DNA of 64,000 nucleotides from Amycolatopsis antarctica (GCF_002262875.1 NZ_NKYE01000017.1:62001-126000), one strand, 5' to 3'; positions 32,415 to 41,845 are shown, counted from the stretch's first letter. Made by a program: numbers and translations. The notes: generated from the letters alone by a model not told the origin.

Positions 32415-32435
32415 GACCGCGCTCCGGTCCCCGGA

Positions 32436-32567
32436 TCAGCGCGGCAGGGCCGGAAGCGGCCCCCGCGCTGCGCGCTCGACAGCGGCTACCTGCCACCCAC
32501 TCACGTCGGAGGACGCGACGGCACCGATCTGGCCGGTGTGTTGAACGACGTGGACGTGGGCGGTCAT
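32436..32567 (-). CDS. Possible 43-residue leader ORF upstream of the giant gene
   Basis: ATG 32567 is preceded by a good Shine-Dalgarno (GGAGG, nine bases away). It lies 4 bp past the stop of the upstream gene, and its TGA ends 21 bp before the giant gene's GTG, in the same frame. The predicted product starts MTAHVHVVQHTGQIGAVASS. No family is recognised. It may be a coupling leader that reinitiates translation of the giant gene, or a real small protein. Without homologues it could also be chance. Confidence 0.4.
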   Translation of the reverse strand: MTAHVHVVQHTGQIGAVASSDVSGWQVAAVERAARGPLPALPR

Positions 32568-32571
32568 CGCA

Positions 32572-33894
32572 TCAGGCCTCCGGCCGCGACGAGTCGTCGA
32601 ACTCAGACCTGGGCACCACGGGCACAGCCGGAATCGGCTCCTGGGCCGGGGTGAACTGCGATGGGGTCGGTTCAACGCCTTCCACCGGCTCTATCAGCGG
32701 TTCCATTGGAATCATGTCCCTGCCACCGACCGGCGTGCCGAAACTCGAGGCACTCCAGCCGGGAGTGCCACCGCCGCCATCCGCCTCGTCCCTCACCGCC
32801 AGCGGTATCGACGATCGGGTCGGCGTCAGGATCTCGCCCTCCGTGGACTCGCCGTTGGCCGGGACGAACGGCTCCCCCGGCTGCTGCGGCTCGGTCACCA
32901 CACCCTCGTGGGACTCGCCGTTGCTGAGAACCGCGTCCGGCCGTTCCGAGGTCACGAAGCGGGTCGGGGTCGTGACCTCGCCCTCGGTGGAGTCACCGTT
33001 GGCGTTGACGAACTCCCTGCCCGGCAACGGTTCCTCGCCGGGGACACGCATCGCGTGAGTGAAGTACGAGGTCGGCTGCAGCGGGCCGTCGCCATCCGGA
33101 TCCTCGTTCACCACGTGCTCGCCCGGAATGATCCGCTCCCCCGGAGTGTCCTGCTCGCCGGGGACACGCATCGCGTGAGTGAAGTACGAGGTCGGCTGCA
33201 GCGGGCCGTCGCCATCCGGATCCTCGTTCACCACGTGCTCGCCCGGAATGATCCGCTCCCCCGGAGTGTCCCGCACGGCGAACCCGGCCTCGGCCTTGAT
33301 CATCAGGGCCGGCTGCAGCGGAACCGTTCCGTCGGGCCCCGGCGTAACCGCCTCGTCCTCGTCCGGATCTGGCTCTCCGGCACCATCTTCCGGACGGGAC
33401 AGATACAGCGCGGTGGGAGGAGCGACCGGGTCGCCGGGCTCCGGCGGCGGCCCCTTCTGCACCAGCGCGTTCTGTCCCTGCTGCGTTGCGTTGTCCTCGG
33501 TCAGGTCAACGCCCTGACCGAGCTGGACCAGCTTGTTCTTGATTCCGCTGAGGGCACCGGAGAAGGCGTACAGACCGGCTGTGATGGCGTTCGCACCCTC
33601 GGTGTAGGACGGCTCGAACTGGTCCCAGCTCTCGTCCCTCTCGTTGTTGATCAGCGGGGCGTTTCGGCGCACCTCGTCGGTGTACTGGGCATAATTGTGA
33701 AAGTTGCCACCGGCACCGTCGAACAGCGCGCCGCCGCGCCGCAAGCCCTCGCTGTCGCCGCGGAGATGCCTCGCCCCCCCGCCCCAGTCGGAGCCACCGC
33801 CACCACTGCCGCTGACGTCGACATCCGGGATGTCACTGCCGGGATCTCCACCGGGATTTCCACCCCCTGGTGTCTTGCTGACCACTGCGATCAC
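32572..33894 (-). CDS. WXG100-like T7SS-associated protein with internal repeats
   Basis: The product is a 440-residue protein. The GTG start at 33894 overlaps the upstream TGA as GTGA, showing translational coupling. Residues about 55-135 are helical (GGNFHNYAQYTDEVRRN, WDQFEPSYTEGANAITAG) and look like an Esx/WXG100-type bundle. The rest is acidic and Pro/Gly-rich, with repeated PGERIIPGEHVVNEDPDGDG and NGESTEGE motifs. No enzymatic motif is seen. Its place just before the giant gene, whose N-terminus is also WXG100-like, suggests a heterodimeric export partner or co-secreted protein. That role is inference. Confidence 0.75.
   Translation of the reverse strand: MIAVVSKTPGGGNPGGDPGSDIPDVDVSGSGGGGSDWGGGARHLRGDSEGLRRGGALFDGAGGNFHNYAQYTDEVRRNAPLINNERDESWDQFEPSYTEGANAITAGLYAFSGALSGIKNKLVQLGQGVDLTEDNATQQGQNALVQKGPPPEPGDPVAPPTALYLSRPEDGAGEPDPDEDEAVTPGPDGTVPLQPALMIKAEAGFAVRDTPGERIIPGEHVVNEDPDGDGPLQPTSYFTHAMRVPGEQDTPGERIIPGEHVVNEDPDGDGPLQPTSYFTHAMRVPGEEPLPGREFVNANGDSTEGEVTTPTRFVTSERPDAVLSNGESHEGVVTEPQQPGEPFVPANGESTEGEILTPTRSSIPLAVRDEADGGGGTPGWSASSFGTPVGGRDMIPMEPLIEPVEGVEPTPSQFTPAQEPIPAVPVVPRSEFDDSSRPEA
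33034..33273 (-). repeat. 120-bp direct duplication
   Basis: Segments 33034-33153 and 33154-33273 are essentially identical head-to-tail copies encoding 40 residues (DTPGERIIPGEHVVNEDPDG and onward). The duplication keeps the frame and looks recent. Confidence 0.92.
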
Positions 33895-34304
33895 TTCCCT
33901 CGGTTGAGGAGTTCATCGAGCGTCGACGAGCCACGGGGACTCTGCGGCATCAGCGATTGCAGGTCACCCTCGCCGCGGAACAACTTGTGCACGTCCACCC
34001 CCTCCGGCATCGACGGTGCGAGCAGGTCGGCCGCTTCCCCCGCCGCCTCACTCTGCGCCTTCTCGATTGTCTCCGTGATCGCGGCGGCCAGTTCCTTGGG
34101 TGCCATCCGCTTGTAGGCACTGGTGGGGAAGCTCACGTCGCTGATCAGCCCACCGTGCTTCGCGGTGACCGAGACGGTGCGCCGCGGCGAGGTCACCGTG
34201 CAGGAGATCTCCTTGAGGCTGCGCTGGGTCTCCTGAATCCCCTCGTACTGCCGACGGTACTGCGCCAGCAACTGCTCCAGTTCCTCTGTGTTCGGAGCGG
34301 ACAC
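33891..34304 (-). CDS. YbaB/EbfC-family (EspL-like) protein
   Basis: The product is a 137-residue protein. The start is GTG 34304 with AGGAGG six bases upstream. An N-terminal helix (EELEQLLAQYRRQYEGIQET) leads into strands typical of the YbaB/EbfC fold (TVSVTAKHGGLISDVSF), then a helix (LAAAITETIEKAQSEAAGEA). Length and layout fit YbaB-like proteins such as EspL, found in ESX loci, where they act as chaperone-like or nucleoid-type factors. The stop overlaps the next start. Its role here is probably to stabilise or regulate the following substrates. Confidence 0.8.
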   Translation of the reverse strand: MSAPNTEELEQLLAQYRRQYEGIQETQRSLKEISCTVTSPRRTVSVTAKHGGLISDVSFPTSAYKRMAPKELAAAITETIEKAQSEAAGEAADLLAPSMPEGVDVHKLFRGEGDLQSLMPQSPRGSSTLDELLNRGK

Positions 34305-34430
34305 GATGCGCCTCCTGAGCTATCGGCCTGAGATCCCCTCCAGTGTCAAAAGCCACGGTGCCGGTGTTCAAGGAAAAGGCGCCGGGACTGCCCGTCGGGT
34401 CAACACGGTCTCTCCGTTCACACCCGTGCC

Positions 34431-37400
34431 TCAGCCGACCGAGGCCAGCCCCTCGTCACGGGCGATGGAACGCAGACCCGCGTCGGTGAGGGCGTACAGG
34501 TCCGCGGCCGCCAGCGTGCGTGACGCGGCGGCCGCCGCGAGCCGCCGGGCGAGCCGGTGCGCTCCCCGTGCGGTGCGGTCGTCCCCCTCGGCCAGTAGAT
34601 CGTGCAGGGCCGACGCCACGTCCTCGGGCACGTCGTGGCCGCTACGGGAAAGGTGCCGTACCGCGAGCGCGGTCAACTGCTCCACCTCGTAGTCGGTGAA
34701 CTGCCACTGCTCGGCGAAACAGTCGGCCAGGTCGGTGGACAGCCCGGCCAGGGCGGCCAGCGAGTCCGGCTCGCCCAGCAACAGCACCACCGGACCGGCC
34801 GGGTTTCGCCTGATGCCCTCCACCAGTGCGTCGACGGCCTCGGCGCGCCGTTCCGCGGAGTCCGTACTCCACTCACCGTCGGCGTCGAGCAGCAGCACGC
34901 CGCCGATGGCCTCCTCGAACTCCTTGGCCACCAGGCTCGCCGCCTGGCCCGGCCAGTGCGGGCAGAGATCCGTGCCGATCACCGTCCGGTGGACCTGGCC
35001 GGTGCCGATGATCCTGAGCTCGCTCATCGCCTGCGCGTACAGTGCCGCCACAGCGCTCCTGCCCACCCCGGACGTACCGGAAAGCACGACGTTCGCGAGC
35101 TTGCCGGGCGACTTGCCGCGCGCCTTCTGACCGCACTGCCGCACCAGGTTGCGCCCGACCCAGTCCGCCATGCCGTCCAGGCCCTGCAGCCGGGACACCC
35201 GCCGCCAGCCGATCGTCGCCTGCACCGCGGCGACCGGATCGGTGTCCGAATCCGGCAGCGCGGAACGGGGCGCCACCTCGTCCAGCATCACCAGTTCGCC
35301 TGCCAGGTCCTGGGCGGTGAGCCTGCTCAGCTCGGTGTCCTTCTCCGGCGGGTGCTGGGCCAGCCGGGAGGCCTGCTTGCTGACCATCGCCTCGAACAGC
35401 TTGCGCGCGACACGTCCGTTACCGAAGGTGTCGTTCTTCGGCACCCGCTCGAAGTAGTCGGTCAGCGAGTCGACCGCGTCGTCGGTGAGCTCGTAGTAGT
35501 GCTTGCGGCAGAGGTTGGTGGTGATGGTGACCAGTTCGTCCACGCTGTAGTTGGGGAACTCGACGGTCTTGGAGAACCTCGACGCCAGACCGGGGTTGGA
35601 GTTGAGGAACTTCACCATCAGATCGGAGTAGCCCGCGACGATCACGACGATCTCGTCGCGGTGGTCCTCCATCATCTTCATCAGCGCGTCGATGGCCTCC
35701 TGACCGAAGTCGGGGCCGCTCCCGCCCGCCTGGCTGGCCAGGGTGTACGCCTCGTCGATGAACAGCACGCCGCCCATCGCCTTGTTGATCACCTCGGTGG
35801 TCTTGATGGCCGTCGAACCGATGTACTGGCCCACCAGGTCCGCCCGCGCGACCTCGATCATGTGGCCGCGTTCGAGGATGCCGAGCTCGGCCAGCACCGC
35901 ACCGTAGAGCCGGGCGACCGTGGTCTTACCGGTACCCGGAGGGCCCGCGAACACCAGGTGTCTGCTCATCGGCGGCATCGGCAGGCCCATCTCCTGGCGG
36001 CGCTGGGTCATCTTGATCAGGTTGATCAGGCCCACGACTTCGCGCTTGACGTCGTCCAGGCCGATCAGCGTGTCCAGGTCGGCGAGCGGCCCCTCGAGTA
36101 TCGTTCCGGCGGCGCCGCCCATCGTGGGCTCCTCGTCGTCGCCGTGCTCGGCGATCTCGGGGGCCGGCCCGGACTGCGGCACCGGCGCTGGTCCGGGTCT
36201 CTCCGTGGCGGCGGAACCGCCGGTGTCGATTCCCGTCACTGTGAGCCGTTCGTGCTCGACCGCACGCCGTACGGCACTGCCGCCGCTGCCGGTGATCTCG
36301 CAGTCCGCGACCACCGCCTCTTCCTCGGTGTCCAGCAGCACGCCGTCCCCCGCGCTCGCGGTCACCTCACAACCCCGGATCTCGCCACGTGCGCCACTGA
36401 GCAGGTGCACGCCGTGCCTGCGGGCAGAACGCACCCGGCAGCGGACGATCCGTGCCGTGCCCCCCGCGGCGACACCGACGCCGTCGGCCGTCGCGTCGAC
36501 GATCTCGGTGTCCCGCAGGTCCAGGTCAGCATCGTCGACGTACACCCCGCCGCCCTGGACGAGTGCGGAGGTGACCTCCCCGCGGGACCGGCCGGACAAC
36601 GTCAGTAGCCGGGCGACAGTGCCGCTCAGCCGCAGATCGGTGATCTCGGCGGTGGATTCCTCGGACACCGACAGTCCGGGGCCGTCGCCCGCGTCAACGA
36701 CCGCGTCCGCGAGCACCAGCGTCGACCCCGCCTTGACGAGCACCGCCTGTCCCGATTCGACGGACAGCCGCAGCCCGCCCAGCTCGGCCCTCGAACCGCC
36801 GTCGACGATCAGCGCGCCGCGGGTGCTGCCCTGGACGCGCAGGGCTCCGAACCGCGGGGTGGACGTTCCGTCGACGACGACGCCGACCACACTGTCCGCC
36901 ACCTGGCAGTCGTCGAACCGCGGGGAGGCGCCGTTGGTGACGTAGACGGCGGTCCGCGAGACCTCGGCGAACCGGCAGCCGGTCAGCCGAGGCGACGCGC
37001 CGTCGGCGATGTGCGCGGCCTGCATGCCCGCACCGGTGAAGTCGGAGTCCGCGACGGTCACGTCTCCGGTGCTGCGCACATAGAGGTCGACATTGGCACT
37101 GTCGCGCACGGTCACGCCGCGGATCTCCGCGCTCGCGTCCTGCTCCACCACCAGTGCGGGCTTGCCGGCCTCGTGGATCTCACATTCCTCGACCACCGCC
37201 CATGCTCGCCCGTTCACGCAGATCCCGTTACCACCTGTCCTGCGCACCACCACCCGGCGCAGAGCGAGGGAGCCCTCGTCGGTGAGCACCACGGCAGAGG
37301 AAGAGACATCGGTGATCTCGGTGTCCTCCACGACGCTAGGCAGCGGCGAGGTGACCACGATCCCGGCGCCCTGGGAGCTGGTGACGACGCAGTTGCGCAG

Positions 37401-37775
37401 TACGACGCAACCGTGACCGCGCGCGAGCAGCGCCGCCCACGCGGACACCGCCACCCGGCAGTCGTCGAGAGCGACCTCGCCGCGCCGGATGTCCAGCGCC
37501 GCGTGGCCAGGATCGGCACCACCGAAGGTCAGGCCGACGAACTGAGCGGCTTCCGCGTCGACGATCACCGTGCTCCCGGTCTTCGCCGCCACCTCCACCG
37601 TGCCAGGGCCCTCCTCGGCGGTGACGGTGACCATGCGGCTCAGCACGAGGTTCTCCTCGTATCGGCCTGCCTGGACGCTGATGGTCGCGCCGTCGGTGGC
37701 CTCCCGCAGTGCGGCACCGATGGTCGAGTACGCACCGGGCCGGTCCGTGGCCACCACAAGCAACTGTCGGTTCAT
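34431..37775 (-). CDS. Beta-helix protein fused to tandem EccA/CbbX-type AAA+ domains
   Basis: The product is a 1,114-residue protein. Residues about 1-520 are right-handed parallel beta-helix repeats of 20-24 residues with recurring DCRV, DSxxxGVVV and ADCEITGS rungs. After a Pro/Glu linker, residues about 560-840 form an EccA/CbbX-like AAA+ domain with Walker A GPPGTGKTT (about 609) and Walker B GVLFIDEAY (about 668). Residues about 860-1100 are a second, degenerate AAA domain (GTSGVGRSAVAA, GVLLLDADG). EccA ATPases of ESX systems act in the cytosol on substrate-chaperone complexes. Here the usual TPR N-terminus is replaced by a beta-helix. ATG 37775 lies seven bases past the preceding stop. 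Confidence 0.85.
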   Translation of the reverse strand: MNRQLLVVATDRPGAYSTIGAALREATDGATISVQAGRYEENLVLSRMVTVTAEEGPGTVEVAAKTGSTVIVDAEAAQFVGLTFGGADPGHAALDIRRGEVALDDCRVAVSAWAALLARGHGCVVLRNCVVTSSQGAGIVVTSPLPSVVEDTEITDVSSSAVVLTDEGSLALRRVVVRRTGGNGICVNGRAWAVVEECEIHEAGKPALVVEQDASAEIRGVTVRDSANVDLYVRSTGDVTVADSDFTGAGMQAAHIADGASPRLTGCRFAEVSRTAVYVTNGASPRFDDCQVADSVVGVVVDGTSTPRFGALRVQGSTRGALIVDGGSRAELGGLRLSVESGQAVLVKAGSTLVLADAVVDAGDGPGLSVSEESTAEITDLRLSGTVARLLTLSGRSRGEVTSALVQGGGVYVDDADLDLRDTEIVDATADGVGVAAGGTARIVRCRVRSARRHGVHLLSGARGEIRGCEVTASAGDGVLLDTEEEAVVADCEITGSGGSAVRRAVEHERLTVTGIDTGGSAATERPGPAPVPQSGPAPEIAEHGDDEEPTMGGAAGTILEGPLADLDTLIGLDDVKREVVGLINLIKMTQRRQEMGLPMPPMSRHLVFAGPPGTGKTTVARLYGAVLAELGILERGHMIEVARADLVGQYIGSTAIKTTEVINKAMGGVLFIDEAYTLASQAGGSGPDFGQEAIDALMKMMEDHRDEIVVIVAGYSDLMVKFLNSNPGLASRFSKTVEFPNYSVDELVTITTNLCRKHYYELTDDAVDSLTDYFERVPKNDTFGNGRVARKLFEAMVSKQASRLAQHPPEKDTELSRLTAQDLAGELVMLDEVAPRSALPDSDTDPVAAVQATIGWRRVSRLQGLDGMADWVGRNLVRQCGQKARGKSPGKLANVVLSGTSGVGRSAVAALYAQAMSELRIIGTGQVHRTVIGTDLCPHWPGQAASLVAKEFEEAIGGVLLLDADGEWSTDSAERRAEAVDALVEGIRRNPAGPVVLLLGEPDSLAALAGLSTDLADCFAEQWQFTDYEVEQLTALAVRHLSRSGHDVPEDVASALHDLLAEGDDRTARGAHRLARRLAAAAASRTLAAADLYALTDAGLRSIARDEGLASVG

Positions 37776-37782
37776 CGTCGCC

Positions 37783-40461
37783 TCACTCCCCAGTCCGGTC
37801 GGTCCGGACCAGGCCCGGCAACGTCTGAAAACGCGGCGCCGCGGAATCGGCCGTCCGTGCGGTGCCCTTGCTTTCCGCCCAGGTTTCCATCTTCCGCCGC
37901 ATCGAACTCATCGCGAGGTCGTCCAGCGAGGCCCGGTTGCGGTCCACCCGGCCGGAGGCGTCGATCTCGCCCGCGCCCAGTTCCCGCAGCACGATCTGAC
38001 CGCGCTTGCCCTCCTCGGGCTCGACCAGGTCGAGCAGCTTGAAACTCGTCCCCGGTACGAACAGCACCCGGTCCGGTGTGGCGTCGCCCTCGGGTTCGAG
38101 CAGCTTCGTCCGGCGCGAGGTCATCGACCACACCAGCACGTCGACGTCGTGCTCGGCCTGCTGTTTCGCGCACGGCGCGGTCAGCGCGCTGATGAAACCC
38201 CACTCGGAGAACAGCTTCCTGCTCCGGTAGAGCTCCCACTCCCGAGCGGTGAGGGTGACCGAGAAGACCGCGGCTCCACGGTGGGACGGCAACCTGCTCA
38301 ACCCCGACACGGTGCACCGCGCGAACGGCACGTGCGGACCGACCTGGCCCAGCCGCAGCGCGGGGTCGACCTGGTCACCGGCGCCGGACAGGTACAGCCG
38401 GACAGCGACGGCGTCGGCCAGCAGCCTGCCGGAGGACCGCCCCAACGCCCCCTGGAAGCCGGGGTGCTCGGACAGCACCCGGCCGACCGAGTTCGCGACC
38501 GCCGAGTACTCCTGGGACAGCGCCCGGCGCAGCCAGGTGCGCTCCTCGTCCAGTCCTCGCTTCGGGATCAGCGCTGCTGCCTCCGGCGCGGGCGTCGGCT
38601 GGGTGATCGTGATCAGCTCACCGGCCGGTTCCGTCCGCGTCGGGGACCCGGGGGGTGTCGTAGCCGAATTCTCCAGTCGTGGCGGCGTTTCCGCCGTCGC
38701 CCGGTCCGGCTGCGCCGGCGCCGTCGGCGTGCCGGATCCGGGGCCCGCGGGCGCTTCGGTAATACCGCTCTTCGGTGCCGACGTTTCCTTCGGTGCCGCG
38801 GTGCCCTTCGGTGCCGCGGTGCCCTTCGGCGGGGTGGCGTTCCTCGGTGTCGCCGTCTCCCTCGGGCCTGCCGGCCCGCTCGGTGCCGCAGGCGGGTCGA
38901 GAACCGTTGCGGTGCCCATGCCTGCTGTGGTCTCCGGAACGCCGGTCGCCCGGATCGGCGCCGGTCCGGGATCGGTGACCGAGGCGGGGCCGCCGCTGTC
39001 ACCCCGCACCGGCGAACTCTCCAGTCGCAACGGATGGACCTCGGTCGGCGTGTCCGCCTCCAGCGCACTGCCCACGCCGCCCGGAGCCTCACTCGGCTCG
39101 ACGGACGGTGGCCCGGCGATCTGGAGTACCTGGGTCACCGGCTCCGGTGTGGACGGTCGCGCGCTCTCGATGAAGCCGGCGGCCTTGCCCACCACCTCGA
39201 TCCGCCTGCGCACCACCGAAGATGCCGGTGCCACCCAGCTCAGCCTGCGAGTGTGCGGGTCGAGACGGCCGAAGACGTCCTCGGCGAGCTGGCGCATCCG
39301 CGACGCGCTCTCCGGGGAACTCTCGTCGAACAGCACGAGCTGGCGTCCGGCATCCGCTTCCGCGGTACGGATCGACACGGCGTTCGCGGTCTCCTGCGGC
39401 GGCCGCAGCCACAGTCCGGACTGCACGACCTCCAGTACCGCGTCGGGGGCGTAGCGATAGGCGCCGGGACGGATCTCCTCCGCGCCGAAGACCGGTTCGC
39501 GATGGCGCAGCAGTTCGGGCGCCGCCTGCTGCCCCGACTCCTGCGGGGAGTAGCCGAGTTCCTCGGCGAACGCCCGCCAGCCGAGGTTTCCGTCCGGGCG
39601 CACCAGGTAGATGCCCGGTTCAGTCCGCGAGCCCACCGGAATGCCCGCGTAGCAGACGACCGATTCGCCGACCGCGTTGGCGACGTGCTGACCGAAGGCC
39701 ATGTCGGCGGAGACCGCGATCGGGCCGAACCGCAGCAAGCGCAGGCGGGTGCGCACCTCGGCGGGTACCCAGCCCCAGAACCTCGTGATGTCGTCCAGCG
39801 AGACGGCCGCCGCGCCCGGGCAGCCCAGCACCACGGTGCACACCTCGGACTGTGCGGGAAGGGTCTCGATCAGTCGCGCTCGGTGCGCGGCGAGGATTCG
39901 CTCCGGGCCGCGCGGACGCAGCCAGACCCCGCCCGGAAGGGGTTCGGCCACACTGCCCGCGCTCGTCGGCATGGTGTCGACGAACGAGGCGGCGTTCTCC
40001 CAGACGGGCCGGGGAAACCGCTTGCCATCTCGCTGCGGCGGCTTTCCCGGTTGGAAGCGCACCCAGCCGGTGCCCCAACCCGCGTCCACGAACAGTGAGC
40101 CGTCGACGCCGGGCATGACGCTGCCGTCGGGAGCGACGATGGTGCGGCCGAGCCGTTCGGACAGCCACTGCCCGGCCAGGGTCGTCGTCTCCCTGGACCG
40201 GCCTCCGATCACCAGCCGCACGCCGTTGCGCTTGCGGGGCAACAGTTTCGCCGCCGACTCCCATACCGAGAAGGAACTGTCCGCCGGGATGTCGACGACG
40301 ACGAGCTGGTGCTCGGGATCCTCCGCGAGCCCCAGCGCCAGGTCGCGAACCTCCTGCCGCAGCGAGTCGCGCATGTGCACCACGAGTGCGTTGCCGATCG
40401 TGTGGCTGGCCACGTTCCGATCGCCGTCCTGCGTTCCGCGACGCTTCGCCAACAGGTTCAT
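37783..40461 (-). CDS. Large T7SS-locus protein with ADP-ribosyltransferase-like C-terminus
   Basis: The product is an 892-residue protein; ATG 40461 follows the eccB stop by one base. Residues about 1-430 are an alpha/beta region with two similar halves (HQLVVVDIPADSSFSVWESA; QLVLFDESSPESASRMRQLA). Residues about 450-650 are Pro/Ala/Thr-rich with PKGTAAPKGTAAPKE repeats. Residues about 660-850 resemble an ART fold: FARCTVSGLSR, then SEWGFISAL, then DRVLFVPGTSFKLLDL, the last matching the (E)xLFxPGTxFxV strand of ART toxins. The usual R-S-E catalytic set is not clear. There are no membrane helices, so it is not EccE. Its role is unknown, possibly a cytosolic accessory or an effector. Confidence 0.7.
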   Translation of the reverse strand: MNLLAKRRGTQDGDRNVASHTIGNALVVHMRDSLRQEVRDLALGLAEDPEHQLVVVDIPADSSFSVWESAAKLLPRKRNGVRLVIGGRSRETTTLAGQWLSERLGRTIVAPDGSVMPGVDGSLFVDAGWGTGWVRFQPGKPPQRDGKRFPRPVWENAASFVDTMPTSAGSVAEPLPGGVWLRPRGPERILAAHRARLIETLPAQSEVCTVVLGCPGAAAVSLDDITRFWGWVPAEVRTRLRLLRFGPIAVSADMAFGQHVANAVGESVVCYAGIPVGSRTEPGIYLVRPDGNLGWRAFAEELGYSPQESGQQAAPELLRHREPVFGAEEIRPGAYRYAPDAVLEVVQSGLWLRPPQETANAVSIRTAEADAGRQLVLFDESSPESASRMRQLAEDVFGRLDPHTRRLSWVAPASSVVRRRIEVVGKAAGFIESARPSTPEPVTQVLQIAGPPSVEPSEAPGGVGSALEADTPTEVHPLRLESSPVRGDSGGPASVTDPGPAPIRATGVPETTAGMGTATVLDPPAAPSGPAGPRETATPRNATPPKGTAAPKGTAAPKETSAPKSGITEAPAGPGSGTPTAPAQPDRATAETPPRLENSATTPPGSPTRTEPAGELITITQPTPAPEAAALIPKRGLDEERTWLRRALSQEYSAVANSVGRVLSEHPGFQGALGRSSGRLLADAVAVRLYLSGAGDQVDPALRLGQVGPHVPFARCTVSGLSRLPSHRGAAVFSVTLTAREWELYRSRKLFSEWGFISALTAPCAKQQAEHDVDVLVWSMTSRRTKLLEPEGDATPDRVLFVPGTSFKLLDLVEPEEGKRGQIVLRELGAGEIDASGRVDRNRASLDDLAMSSMRRKMETWAESKGTARTADSAAPRFQTLPGLVRTDRTGE

Positions 40462-40462
40462 C

Positions 40463-41839
40463 TCAACCTTGTCCCTTCTCGAACACGCCCACGGCCTCGC
40501 GGCTGAGCATCGGACCGCTCGGTATCGCCGCGAGCAACTCGGCGGGCACCGGATTCGGCTGTGCGCCACCGAATCCGAGCGCCTTGATCGCCTCGTCGTC
40601 GGCGAGCCGGTACTTCATCCCCGTCTCGTCGATCAGATAGCGGTCCGGCTTCTGTCCCCTGCCCGTCGGTGCCGGCACCGACGCCGCGAGCAGCGCCGTG
40701 CCCGGCTTGAGGTGCATCCCCATCCGGCCGGTCTGCCCGCCCGCGCCGATTCCCGCGACGCCGGGATCCGCGGTGACCGGCTGACTGGCCAGGAACACCC
40801 CCTGGGGCTGCTGCTTCAGGCAGAGGGCACGCTCGCCCGCGGGCACCGGCCGCATCGTGAGCAGATCCGGGATCCGCGTGGTCAGCGAGCTGTCTGCGGA
40901 ACGCGGGGCGCCGGCGATCGACACGGCGTCGATGGGGACGGCGGCAGCTCCGCTGCGCGACTGGAGCAGTGCCGCCTCGGTGGCCGACAACGGGGCGAGC
41001 CCGTCCTCACGCAACACGAAGTAGTGCTCGACACCGTTGCCGATGTCCTGCCGGAACACCGTTCCCGGCTGGTGCACCGCACCGGCGATGGAGATCTCGT
41101 CGCCGCCGGGCAGCGAAGCGGCGGCGATCTCCGGGCCGTCCGGCAGCGCGCCCAGCCACTCCGGCGCGGCGGTGGGCGGAACGCCCACGCCGAGTCCGAG
41201 CGCGATGGGAACGCTGGGCTCGGCCAGCCGCATCTTCTGGTTGCCCCACACCACGTACTGGGTTCCGTCCGTGGAGGTGACCCACAGGTACTCCTTGCCG
41301 GTCACCGGCGTGGAGGCGACATCGGGGTCGAGGTTCATGCTCAGCGAACCGCCGCCGGGAACCGGGCCACCGTCGCCCTGTCCCAGGCACAGCAGCCACC
41401 CGCCGCTGACCAGCGAGCCCTGTTCAGGGACGGACTGGGGGGCACCCTCGATGCCCATCGGCCGCCCACGGGGAACGTCGACGAGCGAGGCACGGGAGAT
41501 GTTCTCGACCTTCGCCCCGGCCCCCTGTACCAGCATCGCCGAAGCGTGGTTGAGCACCGGCACCAGTGCACCGTTCTGGTACACGTAGCGAGCGCCGCTC
41601 TCCTCCTCCACCACGATCGCCTTCGGCTTGCTCCAGGCCGTGTTACCGCCCGGGTTGATCAACCCGTAGACCCAGAAGGCCACGCCGATGAGCAGAGCGA
41701 GCACCATTCCGAACACGATCCCTATGAACGCCCGTCGCGCGGGCGGTTCGCTCTGGTTGGGATCACCGAGCAGCAGCGCCGCGCTCATCCGGCCCACCAG
41801 CGTCTGGTAGGCGTGGACGTGATCCTTCTGCGTCTGCAC
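40463..41839 (-). CDS. eccB: Type VII secretion protein EccB
   Basis: The product is a 458-residue protein from GTG 41839, six bases after the eccD stop. It has a short cytosolic N-terminus (HAYQTLVGRMSAALL), one membrane helix at about residues 38-60 (FIGIVFGMVLALLIGVAFWV), then a long extracytoplasmic domain with GALVPVLNHASAML and repeated EccB strand-turn motifs (TDGTQYVVWGNQKMRL). Length and order fit EccB, which forms part of the inner-membrane ESX core with EccC and EccD and caps it on the outer side. Confidence 0.93.
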   Translation of the reverse strand: MQTQKDHVHAYQTLVGRMSAALLLGDPNQSEPPARRAFIGIVFGMVLALLIGVAFWVYGLINPGGNTAWSKPKAIVVEEESGARYVYQNGALVPVLNHASAMLVQGAGAKVENISRASLVDVPRGRPMGIEGAPQSVPEQGSLVSGGWLLCLGQGDGGPVPGGGSLSMNLDPDVASTPVTGKEYLWVTSTDGTQYVVWGNQKMRLAEPSVPIALGLGVGVPPTAAPEWLGALPDGPEIAAASLPGGDEISIAGAVHQPGTVFRQDIGNGVEHYFVLREDGLAPLSATEAALLQSRSGAAAVPIDAVSIAGAPRSADSSLTTRIPDLLTMRPVPAGERALCLKQQPQGVFLASQPVTADPGVAGIGAGGQTGRMGMHLKPGTALLAASVPAPTGRGQKPDRYLIDETGMKYRLADDEAIKALGFGGAQPNPVPAELLAAIPSGPMLSREAVGVFEKGQG

Positions 41840-41845
41840 CGCTGA

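Noticed and set aside
37783-40461. Considered as EccE
   Set aside because: It has no membrane helices and about twice the usual length; the ART-like and Pro-rich regions do not fit EccE.
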